The notes under the pieces: model-generated | Told to the model about the DNA's origin: nothing | Seen by the model: only the letters and a program-made list of their open reading frames with translations | Database searches by the model: none | Made by a program: the position numbers and the translations under genes | NCBI RefSeq assembly: GCF_016785085.1 | Contig: NZ_JAENHO010000010.1 | Coordinates: 124,001-188,000, forward strand | From: Paractinoplanes lichenicola | GTDB taxonomy: Bacteria; Actinomycetota; Actinomycetes; Mycobacteriales; Micromonosporaceae | Direction: 5' to 3' | DNA: 64,000 nucleotides | In this document: positions 1 through 8,905 of the stretch, one piece after another | Numbering within the stretch: the first letter of the stretch is position 1 | How the letters are laid out: each line of letters begins with the position of its first letter

Positions 1-348
1 GCCCAGCTCGACGTGCACGGCGTGGGCCGACTCGGGGCGCGCGGCGGTCACTCCCCGCCGCACGATCTTGCGGAAGCGCTCGTCGGCGGCGAGCTGCCAC
101 TCGACGGGCACGACGCGGGCGGGCATGCCGCCGAGCCCGTCCTCGGCCACGGGGGCCGGGGCCAGCCGGGTCCAGATCACGAAGCCGTCGGGTTCCGGGT
201 CGCCCGAGGCGACGCCGAGCGTGAACGGGTCGGCGCGCAGCGGACCCCGATGGGGCGCGGCCGCGGCGGCGAGCGGCCAGGTGGTCGCGGCGCCGGCGAC
301 GCCTGCCGCGGCGGAGCTGAGCAGGAGGGTGCGTCGGGAAAGGGCCAT
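1..348 (-). CDS. PhoD-type alkaline phosphatase/phosphodiesterase, 5' part only
   Basis: Partial gene: the first 116 codons are present and the rest lies beyond the window's left edge. The N-terminus starts MALSRRTLLL, a twin-arginine signal (SRRTLLL) followed by a hydrophobic Ala-rich stretch to about residue 31, so export by the Tat pathway is expected. Residues 40-62 (DPFTLGVASGDPEPDGFVIW) match the start of the mature PhoD domain, a secreted metal-dependent phosphatase/phosphodiesterase family. The metal ligands are not visible here. A tatA-tatC pair lies about 1.2 kb away. The start was chosen because it is the ATG directly ahead of the RR motif. Confidence 0.8.
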   Translation of the reverse strand, partial: MALSRRTLLLSSAAAGVAGAATTWPLAAAAAPHRGPLRADPFTLGVASGDPEPDGFVIWTRLAPAPVAEDGLGGMPARVVPVEWQLAADERFRKIVRRGVTAARPESAHAVHVELG

Positions 349-404
349 GCCCGCAGCCTCGCGAGCATAGATGGACTTAGATTGGTTCTGGCCTTACGGG
401 CGGG

Positions 405-596
405 CTAAGCGTACGAGTCGAGGTTGACGCCCTGACGCTGACCGGGGACGGGCTTCGGGGCCGCAGGCGCTTCGGGCTTCGGCGCCTCGGCCAGAGCCGG
501 CTTAACCGCGGTGGCGGTGTCGGCCATGCTCTTGAGGTTGCTGCGGGCGGTGTCGTAGGCGGAGGTGACCAGGGAGCTGAGCGAGTTGATCTGCAT
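405..596 (-). CDS. Small hypothetical protein, 63 aa
   Basis: Not recognised. The first 30 residues (MQINSLSSLVTSAYDTARSN...) look amphipathic and helical; residues 35-52 are an Ala/Pro/Lys linker; the end is GQRQGVNLDSYA. No signal peptide or membrane segment is seen. A strong ribosome binding site (GAGGGGG, about 4 nt before the ATG) supports real translation. The general plan (short helix plus flexible tail ending in a hydrophobic/Asp motif) is faintly like YjfB-type motility peptides, but I would not assign that. Confidence 0.5.
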   Translation of the reverse strand: MQINSLSSLVTSAYDTARSNLKSMADTATAVKPALAEAPKPEAPAAPKPVPGQRQGVNLDSYA

Positions 597-638
597 GTCC
601 CCCTCGATCGGCCACGGTTGCGGGAACTGATGAAGTTC

Positions 639-1529
639 TCACCGGAGCAACCGAACCGCACCCGGGACACACGTCAAGTCCAGGTCGAGCGGTCCGAGGC
701 GCTCCCCGTCCGCGTACGCGATGATGCCGTCGGACTTGAGCCGCACGTGCCGGGCGCGGAAGACGGTGACCCTGGGGTCGGTGACGTGCGTGCCACGCCG
801 CAGCCGGGGCTTGAGCCGGGCCAGGGCCGCCCGCCCGAAGGGAGCCGCGATCACGACGTCGAGCAGCCCGTCGGCGGGGTCGGCGTCGGGCAGGATCCGC
901 ATCCCCCCGCCATAGCTGGCGCAGTTGCCCACGGCCACGAGCATGCCCTCGAAGCTGTGGTCCTCGCCGTCCAGTTCCATCCCGTACGCCCGGGGCCTGA
1001 GCCGGGCCAGCTCGAGCAGAATGGCCAGGTCGTACCGGCGGGGCCCGCGCGGCCAGCGCATCAGGTTGGCCCGCTCGTTCACCAGCGCGTCAAAGCCCCC
1101 GGCCAGCACCGCCCCGAACCACCGCACCTCGGAGTTCGCGCCGACCGCCCGCGCCAAGTCGATCGCCACGTGCCGGCCCTCGGTCAGCGCGGCGGCGATC
1201 GCCTCGGCCGCGGCCAGCGGGTCGGCCGGCATGCCGACGCCGGCCGCGAAGTCGTTGCCCGTGCCGGCCGGGACCACGCCGAAACCGATCGGTTGCTCGG
1301 CCACTGCCTGCAGCGCGCGGTGGATCGTGCCGTCGCCGCCGACCGCGACCAGCGCCGCGGCCCCGCCGGCGACGGCTGCCCGGCACGCCGCTTCCGCTTC
1401 CTCGCTGCTGTGGGCCTCCAGCAGCCGGGCCGCCGGGCCCAGCCGGCGCAGCACCTGAGAAAGCAGATCGCGGTGCCGGCCGCGCCCCGCCGAGGGGTTG
1501 GCCAGCACCGCGATCTCGAAGGTCGTCAC
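639..1529 (-). CDS. Diacylglycerol/lipid kinase family protein
   Basis: 296 aa, normal size for the DgkB/YegS lipid kinase family, which phosphorylates diacylglycerol or related lipids with ATP at the membrane face. The nucleotide-binding motif GGDGT is at residues 64-68, preceded by the N-terminal NPSAGRGR loop at 11-18, and the second conserved motif PAGTGNDFA follows near residue 85. The start is GTG. It is the last gene of the minus-strand run pafB-pafC-small protein-tatA-tatC and begins 31 bp after tatC stops, so co-transcription is likely. The exact lipid substrate cannot be told from sequence. Confidence 0.85.
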   Translation of the reverse strand: MTTFEIAVLANPSAGRGRHRDLLSQVLRRLGPAARLLEAHSSEEAEAACRAAVAGGAAALVAVGGDGTIHRALQAVAEQPIGFGVVPAGTGNDFAAGVGMPADPLAAAEAIAAALTEGRHVAIDLARAVGANSEVRWFGAVLAGGFDALVNERANLMRWPRGPRRYDLAILLELARLRPRAYGMELDGEDHSFEGMLVAVGNCASYGGGMRILPDADPADGLLDVVIAAPFGRAALARLKPRLRRGTHVTDPRVTVFRARHVRLKSDGIIAYADGERLGPLDLDLTCVPGAVRLLR

Positions 1530-1560
1530 AGCCGGGCAGCATAGCCGCCCGGGCAGTGAC

Positions 1561-2523
1561 CTACGTCATGTCGTCGAAGCGTCCGTCCAACGGGCGGGGC
1601 TTGGCGACCGGCGAGGGCGCCTCGACCGGGGTCGGGGCCTCGATCGGGTCGGACGCGCCGACCGCGACCCGCTCCTCCTCCAGCGGCGAGATCGCGTCGT
1701 CGTCGAGACCGGCGTACAGCTCCTTGCCGCGGCCCTTGCGCTTGTCGTTGATCGCGGCCACGCCGGTCGCGATCAGATAGAGCACGACCATGCACAGCGC
1801 CAGCAGCGTCATGCCGAACGGGCCCGGGTCGGGGGTGGCGATCGCCGCGAACGCGAACGACAGGAAGACCACGATTCGCCACCAGCCCAGCAGCTTCTTC
1901 GCCGACACGACGCCGGTGAAGTTGAGCATGAGCAGGATCAGCGGGAACTCGAAGGCCACGCCGAAGATCAGGATCATGTTGGTCACGAACCCGATGTACG
2001 ACGAGACTTCTAGTTTGGTCGCCTCCCCGAGGACGCCGGCCTCCATGATGAACGCCAGGCTGTGGCCGACCACGAAGTAGGCCAGGATGCCGCCGCCGAT
2101 GAACAGCGGGGCGGCGATCGCGACGAACACGTACGCCCATTTGCGCTCGTGGCGGTGCAGGCCGGGCGCGATGAAGGCCCACAGCTGGTAGAGCCAGACC
2201 GGGGAGCCGACGATCAGGCCGACCCACAGCGCGATCTTGAGGCGCAGGATCAGGGTGTCGGTGACGTTGAGGACGACCCAGTCGCAGTACGTCGAGCCGT
2301 CGGCGCGGGTGGCGATCGACGACGGCAGGTCGCAGTAGGGGGCTTCGAGCAGCCCGAACACCCACTGGGAGACGATGAAGCCGACGATCAGGCCGACGAC
2401 CAGGCCGAGCGACGCGATGAAGAGCCGGTTACGGAGCTCCCGGACGTGGTCGATCAGCGTCATGGAACCGTCGGAGGCCTGCTGAAACTTGCTGGGCCCC
2501 TGACGGCTAAGGGCTAGCTTCAT
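1561..2523 (-). CDS. tatC: Sec-independent translocase subunit TatC
   Basis: 320 aa multi-spanning membrane protein, the core receptor of the twin-arginine translocase that recognises RR signal peptides. The signature MTLIDHVRELRNRL near residues 21-34 is the conserved cytoplasmic N-terminal motif, and about six hydrophobic segments follow. The last 60 or so residues form an acidic/Pro-rich cytoplasmic tail (EAPTPVEAPSPVAKPRP). An internal ATG at residue 21 is a possible alternative start; the upstream ATG is kept as the longer form. It starts 14 bp after tatA ends, so the two form one operon. Confidence 0.93.
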   Translation of the reverse strand: MKLALSRQGPSKFQQASDGSMTLIDHVRELRNRLFIASLGLVVGLIVGFIVSQWVFGLLEAPYCDLPSSIATRADGSTYCDWVVLNVTDTLILRLKIALWVGLIVGSPVWLYQLWAFIAPGLHRHERKWAYVFVAIAAPLFIGGGILAYFVVGHSLAFIMEAGVLGEATKLEVSSYIGFVTNMILIFGVAFEFPLILLMLNFTGVVSAKKLLGWWRIVVFLSFAFAAIATPDPGPFGMTLLALCMVVLYLIATGVAAINDKRKGRGKELYAGLDDDAISPLEEERVAVGASDPIEAPTPVEAPSPVAKPRPLDGRFDDMT

Positions 2524-2537
2524 GACCGGCGGTCAGC

Positions 2538-2879
2538 TCAGCGGTCGTTGGTGCGCTGCTGCACCGGGTCGACGAAGGGCTGCGCCGGGGGCGCCTGGTA
2601 GCCCTGCTGCGGCTGCTGGTAACCCTGGGGCGGCGGGGCCTGCTGGTAGCCCGGCTGGCCCGGCTGCTGCACCTCACCCTGGATCGGCTGGCGCGAATAC
2701 TGCGGCTCGGCCTTCTCGGCGACGTCGTTGTTGTCGTCCACCAGGCCCTTGGTCTCGGCCTTGATGATCCGCAGCGACCGGCCCAGCGAGCGCGCCGCGT
2801 CAGGCAGCCGCTTCGCGCCGAACAGCAGCACGAGGACGACCACGAAAACAATGATGTGCCATGGCTTGAGGGCGCCCAT
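2538..2879 (-). CDS. tatA: Sec-independent translocase subunit TatA
   Basis: 113 aa. One N-terminal membrane helix (WHIIVFVVVLVLLFGAKRLP) is followed by the FGAKRLPDAARSLGRSLRIIKAE amphipathic helix typical of TatA, then a long Gln/Pro-rich tail with PQQGYQ-like repeats. TatA multimerises to form the pore of the Tat system with TatC. The start ATG was chosen because it places MGALKPWH at the N-terminus, as in actinobacterial TatA, with GGAG about 9 nt upstream; a longer ORF exists but has no TatA-like sequence. No separate tatB is seen nearby. Confidence 0.93.
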   Translation of the reverse strand: MGALKPWHIIVFVVVLVLLFGAKRLPDAARSLGRSLRIIKAETKGLVDDNNDVAEKAEPQYSRQPIQGEVQQPGQPGYQQAPPPQGYQQPQQGYQAPPAQPFVDPVQQRTNDR

Positions 2880-3014
2880 GGGTGAACTCCAGTCGGTCGG
2901 ATCAGGTGTGCGGGGTCCATCGTACGTGTCAAATCTGGTGATGCGGCCCACGGACCCTCGTGGGTTTGCCACCATCCCCCAAATCCTTGGACAACGGGGA
3001 AGGAACGCCGCAGG

Positions 3015-3266
3015 TTACCCCTTCTTGTCCGACGGCGACAGGGCCGCGACGTGCTCCTGCACCAGTTCGGCGCGCTGCTGCACGACGAGCACCGTCTCCT
3101 GCAGCTCAGCCGCGGCCGCCTGCAGCTTGGCCGCCTCGGCCTGGCGCTTCTGCAGCCGCACGCCCGCGCGGCTGAGCCCGTCGAGCTTGCCGAGCAGCCG
3201 CACCCCGACGGCCAGCAAGATGATCACGGCGACGACGACCACGGCGATCCAGATCCACATCAGCAC
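3015..3266 (-). CDS. Small single-pass membrane protein with coiled-coil tail, 83 aa
   Basis: Hypothetical. Residues 1-25 form one strongly hydrophobic membrane helix (MLMWIWIAVVVVAVIILLAV). Residues 30-75 are a charged Ala/Glu/Gln-rich region (RLQKRQAEAAKLQAAAAELQETV) predicted to form a coiled coil. It sits between pafC and tatA in a conserved neighbourhood, 9 bp after the pafC stop, so it is likely co-transcribed. Its function is unknown. Confidence 0.6.
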   Translation of the reverse strand: MLMWIWIAVVVVAVIILLAVGVRLLGKLDGLSRAGVRLQKRQAEAAKLQAAAAELQETVLVVQQRAELVQEHVAALSPSDKKG

Positions 3267-3275
3267 CGGGCCACC

Positions 3276-4238
3276 CTACCGGCCGGGCGTGCTGTACTGG
3301 TCGAGCGCCGCCGTGGCCTGCTCGCGGATGCGGGTGAGCAGCTCGGGCGGGCCGACCACGGTCACGTCGGGCCCGAGGCCGAGCAGCAGCCGCTGCGCCC
3401 AGCCCAGGTCGGTGACCCGCATGGTCACGATCCACTCGTCGCCGCCCGAGCGGTGCACCTCCTCCACCGGGTAGTACTCGGTGATCCAGCGGCTGCGCCG
3501 GCCCACCCGCAGCGTGACCAGCTGCAGGTCGGGCGTGGGGCGGAAGACGCCCTCGGTGAGGTCGTGCGGCTCGGCCCCGGCGGGCGGCCGGGACGGCTCG
3601 TCGAGCTCGGTGAAGTCGTCGATCCGGTCGATCCGGAACAGCCGGGTGGCCTCGGCGCGCCGGCACCAGGCCTCCAGATAGGCCTTGCCGCCGACCATCA
3701 GCACCCGCATCGGGTCGACGACGCGGTCGGTCGTCTCGTCGCGGGCCGCCGTGTAATAGGTCATCCGCAGCGCGTGACCGCTCTCGACCGCGGCCCGCAC
3801 CTTGTCGACGCGCTTGGAGTTGGCCGGCAGCCGGACGGCCACGGGCGCGTCGGCCAGGTCCCCGGCCGCGTTCTCGATCTTGGCCAGGGCCCGCTCGATG
3901 ACGTCGCGGTGACCCGTGCCGGGGGTCTCGGCCAGCATCCGCAGCGCGACGACCAGGGCCAGCGCCTCGTCCTGGGTCAGCCGCAGCGGGCGGTCGATGC
4001 CGGCGTCGTGGCTGATCGTGACCCGGTCGCCGTCGAGCGCCATGTCGATCAGGTCGCCGGGGCCGTAGCCGGGCAGGCCGCAGACCCAGAGCAGCTCGAG
4101 GTCCTCGCGCAGCTGACGCTCGCTGACCCCGAGGTCGGCCGCGGCCTCGGCGACCAGGATGCCCGGCCGGGCCAGCAGGTACGGCACCAGGTTGAGCAGG
4201 CGGCCGAGCCGGTCGGCGCTCTGCCGGGGCCCGGTCAC
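3276..4238 (-). CDS. pafC: WYL-domain transcriptional regulator PafC
   Basis: 320 aa. An N-terminal winged-helix region (SADRLGRLLNLVPYLLARPGI...VSERQLREDLELL) is followed by a WYL domain and a C-terminal WCX extension. PafC pairs with PafB; in mycobacteria the PafBC complex activates the RecA/LexA-independent DNA-damage response, which includes proteasome-linked genes. The GTG start (VTGPRQSADRLG) overlaps the pafB stop in the classic GTGA arrangement, so translation is coupled and the subunits should be made in equal amounts. A longer in-frame ORF upstream is only a shadow of pafB. Confidence 0.9.
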   Translation of the reverse strand: MTGPRQSADRLGRLLNLVPYLLARPGILVAEAAADLGVSERQLREDLELLWVCGLPGYGPGDLIDMALDGDRVTISHDAGIDRPLRLTQDEALALVVALRMLAETPGTGHRDVIERALAKIENAAGDLADAPVAVRLPANSKRVDKVRAAVESGHALRMTYYTAARDETTDRVVDPMRVLMVGGKAYLEAWCRRAEATRLFRIDRIDDFTELDEPSRPPAGAEPHDLTEGVFRPTPDLQLVTLRVGRRSRWITEYYPVEEVHRSGGDEWIVTMRVTDLGWAQRLLLGLGPDVTVVGPPELLTRIREQATAALDQYSTPGR

Positions 4239-5215
4239 GCGGCCACCTCGTGCCGGGTGACGACCTCTTTGAGCAGCTGGATCACGGCGTCGCGGACCTC
4301 GGGCGGCCCGTCGGCGCGCACGTCCGGCCCGTAGCCGACGATCGTGGCGGCGAGCCGCTCGGCGTCCGAGTACGGGATCGTCAGGCAGTCGCCGCCGGGC
4401 CCCGGCACCGACTCGGTGGCCCAGCGGCGCAGCCCGGCGGCCCGGCCCGGCCGCACGGTCACGGTGGCCCGGCCGGTGTGCGGCACCGGGCCCGACCAGC
4501 GGGCGACGTGGCTGATCAGATCCTCGTTCTCGGGCGGGGTGAACGCGCCCGGCCGGCCCAGCGCCTTGACCGTGCCGACGATCCGCGAGAGCCGGAAACA
4601 CCTGGTCGCGCCGCGGTCGCGGTCGTGGCCGACCACATACCACCGGCCCTGCCAGCAGACCACGCCCCACGGCTCGACCTTGCGCACGGCCGGGTCGTCG
4701 ACCTCGGGCACGCGATAGCTGAACGTCACCGCCCGGCGGTCGCGGGCGGCGCTGGTCAGCGGCCCGAACGCGGGGTCGACGGTGACGACCGGCTCGACCC
4801 CGAGGGTGGCCTGCGGGTCGACCTCGACCCCGGCCGCCCGCAGCTTGGCCAGGCCGGACGACGCGGCGGCGGCCAGCCCGGCGTGCTGCCAGAGGCGGGC
4901 CGCGATGCCCACGGCGGCGGCCTCGTCGGGCTCGAGGATGATCGCGGGCAGTGCGTATTCGCGATGGGCGATGCGATAGCCCGGTTCCTGATCGAAGACG
5001 CTGGCCGTGCCGGTCTCGAGCGGCACCCCGAGGTCGCGCAGCTCGGCCTTGTCGCGCTCGAACTTGCGCTGGAAGGCCTCGTGGTCGCGCGGATCCTCCG
5101 GATCGTGCTCGTAACCGGGGACGGTCGCGGCGATCTGGGCGGCGGTCAGGAACCGCCGCGTGGAAAGCAGGCAGATTACCAAATTCACCAGGCGCTCGGT
5201 GCGGGTCCGCGACAC
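4235..5215 (-). CDS. pafB: WYL-domain transcriptional regulator PafB
   Basis: 326 aa from a GTG start at VSRTRTERLVNLVICLL, which aligns with known PafB N-termini; the longer in-frame ORF (to 5389) would run through the promoter region of the divergent CDF gene. Domains: winged helix (residues 1-70, TAAQIAATVPGYEHD), WYL domain in the middle (PWGVVCWQGRWYVVGHD), WCX at the C-terminus. It is partner of PafC in the DNA-damage activator complex. The stop overlaps the pafC start by 4 nt. Unlike mycobacteria, pafA is not immediately upstream but lies 9.3 kb away. Confidence 0.9.
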   Translation of the reverse strand: MSRTRTERLVNLVICLLSTRRFLTAAQIAATVPGYEHDPEDPRDHEAFQRKFERDKAELRDLGVPLETGTASVFDQEPGYRIAHREYALPAIILEPDEAAAVGIAARLWQHAGLAAAASSGLAKLRAAGVEVDPQATLGVEPVVTVDPAFGPLTSAARDRRAVTFSYRVPEVDDPAVRKVEPWGVVCWQGRWYVVGHDRDRGATRCFRLSRIVGTVKALGRPGAFTPPENEDLISHVARWSGPVPHTGRATVTVRPGRAAGLRRWATESVPGPGGDCLTIPYSDAERLAATIVGYGPDVRADGPPEVRDAVIQLLKEVVTRHEVAA

Positions 5216-5307
5216 GATTGGCAACGCTAGCAGGGTGGACGCGACAGTGACGTACGCGCTACGCCCGGACGGTTTCCCGGCGACCGGAGTGTGGAAAGCA
5301 GGGCGGA

Positions 5308-6351
5308 GTGACCACCCCACAGATCCCCGACGACCAGCTCCCGGTCGGGCTGGCCGCCGCGCTGCCGCTCGATCCGACCGATTCGCCACAACAGTCCGAA
5401 CAGCCAGAGAACGAGAGTGTCGGCACCGTCATCATCGCCGGCCTGGCCAACCTGGCCATCGCGGTCGCGAAGCTGGTCGCCGGGCTGTTCTCGGGCTCCG
5501 CGGCCATGGTCTCGGAGTCGGCGCACTCGCTGGCCGACACGATCACCGAGGTCTTCCTGTTCGTCGCGCTGCGCCGCGGCGTGCGCCCGGCCGACGAGGA
5601 GCACCCGTTCGGGTACGGCAAGGAGAGCTTCGTCTGGGCGTTCATCGCCGCGGTGTTCACCTTCGTGGGTGGCGCCGGCTTCTCGATCTACCACGGCGTC
5701 GAGACGATCGTGCACGGCGAGGAGATGGGCGCTTTCCTCTGGTCGTACGTGGTGCTGGCCGTCTCGTTCGTCGCCGAGGGCACCTCGTTCTTGCGGGCCC
5801 GGCGGCAGGTCAAGGGCGCGTCGCGGCGCTGGGGCATCACGCCGTCGCGGTTCCTGCGGCTGACCCCCGACACCACGGTCAAGGCCGTCTACTTCGAGGA
5901 CTCGGCCGCCCTGATCGGCCTGATCCTGGCCGGAGCCGGGCTGGCCCTGACCGAGCTGACCGGCAACACGGTGTGGGACGGCGTCGCCTCGATCGCGATC
6001 GGCCTGCTGCTGTTCGTCGTGGCCGCCATCCTCGCCCGCACCAACGCGTCGCTGCTGGTGGGCCGGGCGGTGCCGCGCCGGATGCACAACCAGATCGCGG
6101 CCGACCTGGCCTCGATCGGAGTCGTGGACGCCGTGCCGACGCTGCTGACGATGCAGCTGGGGCCGGGCGACGTGCTGGTCGCGGCCAAGGTCGACTTCCG
6201 CGACGACGTCAGCGGCGGCGAGATCGAGGCCGCCTCCGACGACGCCGAGCGCCGCCTGCGGGCCCGCTTCCCCGCGATCCGCTACGTGTTCCTCGACCCC
6301 ACCCGCGGCACGGCGGGCCGCAACCACGTCGACGGCGGGGTCGACCTATAG
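5308..6351 (+). CDS. Cation diffusion facilitator (CDF) family metal transporter
   Basis: 347 aa with GTG start. About 40 residues of Pro/Gln-rich N-terminus are followed by a six-helix CDF membrane domain and a C-terminal cytoplasmic domain. Metal-site motifs are SAHSLADT in helix 2 and FEDSAALIGL in helix 5, the pattern of the SLC30A9-like branch rather than the canonical HxxxD pair. The likely role is proton-coupled export of Zn2+ or a related divalent cation across the cytoplasmic membrane; the metal is inferred from the family. It diverges from pafB; the two starts are only 92 bp apart. Its stop codon lies inside the promoter of the next gene. Confidence 0.88.
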   Translation: MTTPQIPDDQLPVGLAAALPLDPTDSPQQSEQPENESVGTVIIAGLANLAIAVAKLVAGLFSGSAAMVSESAHSLADTITEVFLFVALRRGVRPADEEHPFGYGKESFVWAFIAAVFTFVGGAGFSIYHGVETIVHGEEMGAFLWSYVVLAVSFVAEGTSFLRARRQVKGASRRWGITPSRFLRLTPDTTVKAVYFEDSAALIGLILAGAGLALTELTGNTVWDGVASIAIGLLLFVVAAILARTNASLLVGRAVPRRMHNQIAADLASIGVVDAVPTLLTMQLGPGDVLVAAKVDFRDDVSGGEIEAASDDAERRLRARFPAIRYVFLDPTRGTAGRNHVDGGVDL

Positions 6352-6354
6352 GGT
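6349..6354 (+). promoter_or_regulatory. -10 box of DUF3866 gene (leaderless type)
   Basis: TAGGGT lies 8 nt before the ATG at 6363, and the TAG of the box is the stop codon of the upstream CDF gene. Transcription would start at or near the ATG. This is inferred from spacing alone. Confidence 0.45.
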
Positions 6355-6362
6355 TGACGGCC

Positions 6363-7430
6363 ATGGTGCGGTGGCGTTCGGGGACGGTCCAGGCGGTCCG
6401 GCGGCGGTGGCACGGCGCGGCCGAGCTGGACGTGGTGACCGACGAGGGGCCGCTGCGCGCGCTCGCGTACGTCGAGCTGACCGGCGAGCCCGTCGTCGGG
6501 GATCGCGTCCTGCTCAACGTGGGCGCGCTGGTCATGGGGCTCGGCACGGGCGGCTACGCGCTGGTCGTCGCGCTGCCCGACCGGTTGCCGGCCGACCCGC
6601 CCGACGACGGCACCACCCGCGACACGGGCCACCTGGTCAAGGCCCGATACACGCCGCTGCAGGTGATCCGGCTCTGCGTCGACGAGGAGGCCTCGCCGCA
6701 CCGCGAGGTCATGGCCGCGGCCGAGTCGCTCGACGGCATGCCCGTGGTCACCGCCGACCTGCACTCGGCGCTGCCGGCCATCCTCGCGGGCATTCACGCC
6801 GACAAGTCACAGGCCAGGGTCGCGTACGTGATGACCGACGGCGGGGCGCTGCCCGCGTGGTTCTCGCGCACGCTCGACGGCCTGCGCCCGGTGCTGGCCG
6901 GCACGGTCACGACCGGTCAGGCGTACGGGGGTGATCTGGAGGCGAGCACCGTGCACACCGGACTGCTCGCCGCGCGCCACGTGCTGCGGGCCGACGTCAC
7001 GATCGTCGCGCAGGGGCCGGGTAACCTGGGCACGGGCACGACCTGGGGGTTCTCCGGGGTGGCGCTGGGCGAGGCGGTCAACGCGATCGGCGTGCTGGGC
7101 GGGCGGCCGGTCGGGTCGCTGCGCATCTCCACCGGCGACGGGCGGCCCCGGCACCGCGGCGTGTCGCATCACAGCCTCACCGCGTACGGGAAAGTGGCTC
7201 TGGTGACTGCGGATCTGCCCGTGCCGGAGGATCTCGACGCCGGCCTGGCCGCCGAACTGGCGCCGCTGAGCAACCGGCATCGCCTGCCCCGGGTAAGCGT
7301 CGACGGGCTCGACGCGGCGCTGCGGGCGAGCCCGGTGCCGCTGTCGACCATGGGCCGCAAGCTCGACGAGGACTACGCCTACTTCGTCGCCGCCGCCGCG
7401 GCAGGCCGGTTCGCGGCCTCGCTGATCTGA
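6363..7430 (+). CDS. DUF3866 family protein
   Basis: 355 aa, matching the length of the actinobacterial DUF3866 family, whose function is unknown. The N-terminus (residues 1-80) looks like a small beta domain (VRWRSGTVQAVRRRWHGAAELDV). The middle has Gly-rich, Rossmann-like stretches such as VAYVMTDGGALPAW and VTIVAQGPGNLGTGTTWGFSGVALGEA. No signal peptide. The start is the ATG after a TAGGGT box embedded in the end of the CDF gene. The 3' end overlaps the convergent diguanylate cyclase gene by 52 bp. Confidence 0.75.
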   Translation: MVRWRSGTVQAVRRRWHGAAELDVVTDEGPLRALAYVELTGEPVVGDRVLLNVGALVMGLGTGGYALVVALPDRLPADPPDDGTTRDTGHLVKARYTPLQVIRLCVDEEASPHREVMAAAESLDGMPVVTADLHSALPAILAGIHADKSQARVAYVMTDGGALPAWFSRTLDGLRPVLAGTVTTGQAYGGDLEASTVHTGLLAARHVLRADVTIVAQGPGNLGTGTTWGFSGVALGEAVNAIGVLGGRPVGSLRISTGDGRPRHRGVSHHSLTAYGKVALVTADLPVPEDLDAGLAAELAPLSNRHRLPRVSVDGLDAALRASPVPLSTMGRKLDEDYAYFVAAAAAGRFAASLI

Positions 7431-8845
7431 CACCGCCCGCCCGACTTGGCCCGGTAGAGCGCGGTGTCGGCCCGCTCGATCAGCTCGTCCGACGTCTCGG
7501 CGCCGTCCCACAGCGCCAGGCCGGCCGAGAACGTCTGCCCCAGCGGGGTGGCCGCCAGCGCGCGTTCGAGCACGTCGCGGGCCTCGTCGACGCCGGCCCC
7601 GGGCAGCAGCACGACGAACTCCTCGCCGCCGTAGCGGGCCAGCGTGTCGACCGCGCGCAGCTGGTCGTGCCAGGCCGCGGCGGCCGACTTGAGCAGGCGG
7701 TCGCCGGCCGGATGCCCGTACGTGTCGTTGAACTGCTTGAAGTGGTCGAGGTCGAGCAGCGCCACGCTCACCGGGCGGCCGTCGCGGCGGGCGTGCTCGA
7801 GCGCCCGCGGCAGCTCGTCGTTCCAGGCCCGCCGGTTGGGCAGCCCGGTCAGGTCGTCGCGGCGGGCCAGCTCGCGCACCTGCAGCGCCTGCCGCTCGAC
7901 CTCGCGCACGAGCTGCGCCATCCGCGTGACGACCAGCAGGAACAGGGCGGCCGAGCCGATCACGATGGCCATGCCGTCGTGCACCTCGCCGTGCAGCACC
8001 TCCACGGCCAGCAGGGCCGGCGCGATCAGCGAGGCCGCGGTCAGCAGCAGCAGGTGCGTCCGGCCCAGCCGGACGACGTCGGTGCCGGCCGGTGCCGCCA
8101 GCGACCGCGCGTCGGCGTGCAGCGCGCCCACCCCGAACAGCGTGAACGCGACCAGGAAGATCGACTCGATGGCCCGGTTGAGCCAGAGGATGTCCTCGAC
8201 CGGGTAGCCCTGGTCGATCAGGTTGCCCATGACGACCCAGACGGTGTCGCCGATCAGGAACGCCGCGAGCGACCCGGTGACCCACCAGAAGGGCGCGCCG
8301 CGCCGGCCGCCGCCGCGCAGCAGCCGGGTCATCATGGCGATCATGATCAGGTCGCCGATCGGGTACGCCACCTGGGTCGCCTCGCCCAGCATGGTGATCT
8401 TGCCGCCCTCGGCCGACGGCGCGATCACATAGACCCAGGCCAGCAGCCCGAAACCGGTCGTGATGGTGGTCGCGTCGACCATGGCGGTCCAGTTGCGGCC
8501 GCGGCCGGTCTCGCGGCGCCGGATCAGGGCGGCGATGCCGATCGCGCAGAACGGGTAGAGCAGCAGGAAGAACGGGTCGGCCGGGGTCGGCAGGTCGACC
8601 CAGTGCAGCACGTTGTCGCTGAACACGGCGACGCCGATGCCGGTGACGTTGGCGGCGATCCCGGCCGCGAAGCACCACCAGGGCAGCCGCTCACGGCGGG
8701 GCAGCCGGCGCGCGCCGGCGAGGATCGCGGCCGCGCCGGCGTACCCGAGGCCCATCTGCCAGCCGGCGGTCCACCAGGCGTTGTCGGGCAACAGCTGGTA
8801 GACGGCGATGGCCAGGGCGGCGGCCACCGCGAACACCTTCGACAT
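7379..8845 (-). CDS. Membrane diguanylate cyclase (GGDEF domain)
   Basis: 488 aa. About eight hydrophobic segments fill residues 1-300, a MASE-like membrane sensor of unrecognised type. A GGDEF domain follows (DDLTGLPNRRAWNDEL ... ARYGGEEFVVLLPG). The active-site loop is GGEEF, a functional variant, so synthesis of cyclic di-GMP from GTP is expected. An RxxD inhibitory site (RAVD) sits five residues ahead of GGEEF, implying product feedback. No EAL or HD-GYP domain is attached. It is convergent with the DUF3866 gene, overlapping it by 52 bp. Confidence 0.9.
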   Translation of the reverse strand: MSKVFAVAAALAIAVYQLLPDNAWWTAGWQMGLGYAGAAAILAGARRLPRRERLPWWCFAAGIAANVTGIGVAVFSDNVLHWVDLPTPADPFFLLLYPFCAIGIAALIRRRETGRGRNWTAMVDATTITTGFGLLAWVYVIAPSAEGGKITMLGEATQVAYPIGDLIMIAMMTRLLRGGGRRGAPFWWVTGSLAAFLIGDTVWVVMGNLIDQGYPVEDILWLNRAIESIFLVAFTLFGVGALHADARSLAAPAGTDVVRLGRTHLLLLTAASLIAPALLAVEVLHGEVHDGMAIVIGSAALFLLVVTRMAQLVREVERQALQVRELARRDDLTGLPNRRAWNDELPRALEHARRDGRPVSVALLDLDHFKQFNDTYGHPAGDRLLKSAAAAWHDQLRAVDTLARYGGEEFVVLLPGAGVDEARDVLERALAATPLGQTFSAGLALWDGAETSDELIERADTALYRAKSGGRCQISEAANRPAAAAATK

Positions 8846-8905
8846 TCCTCCAAGGAGACCTCCGCCCGGTTGTTTCCGCGGTCCCCCTGGGTTGCGAGCC
8901 GGTTG

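Noticed and set aside
3276..4670. 464-aa version of PafC
   Set aside because: The extra N-terminal part is a shadow of pafB; the GTG overlapping the pafB stop gives the normal length.
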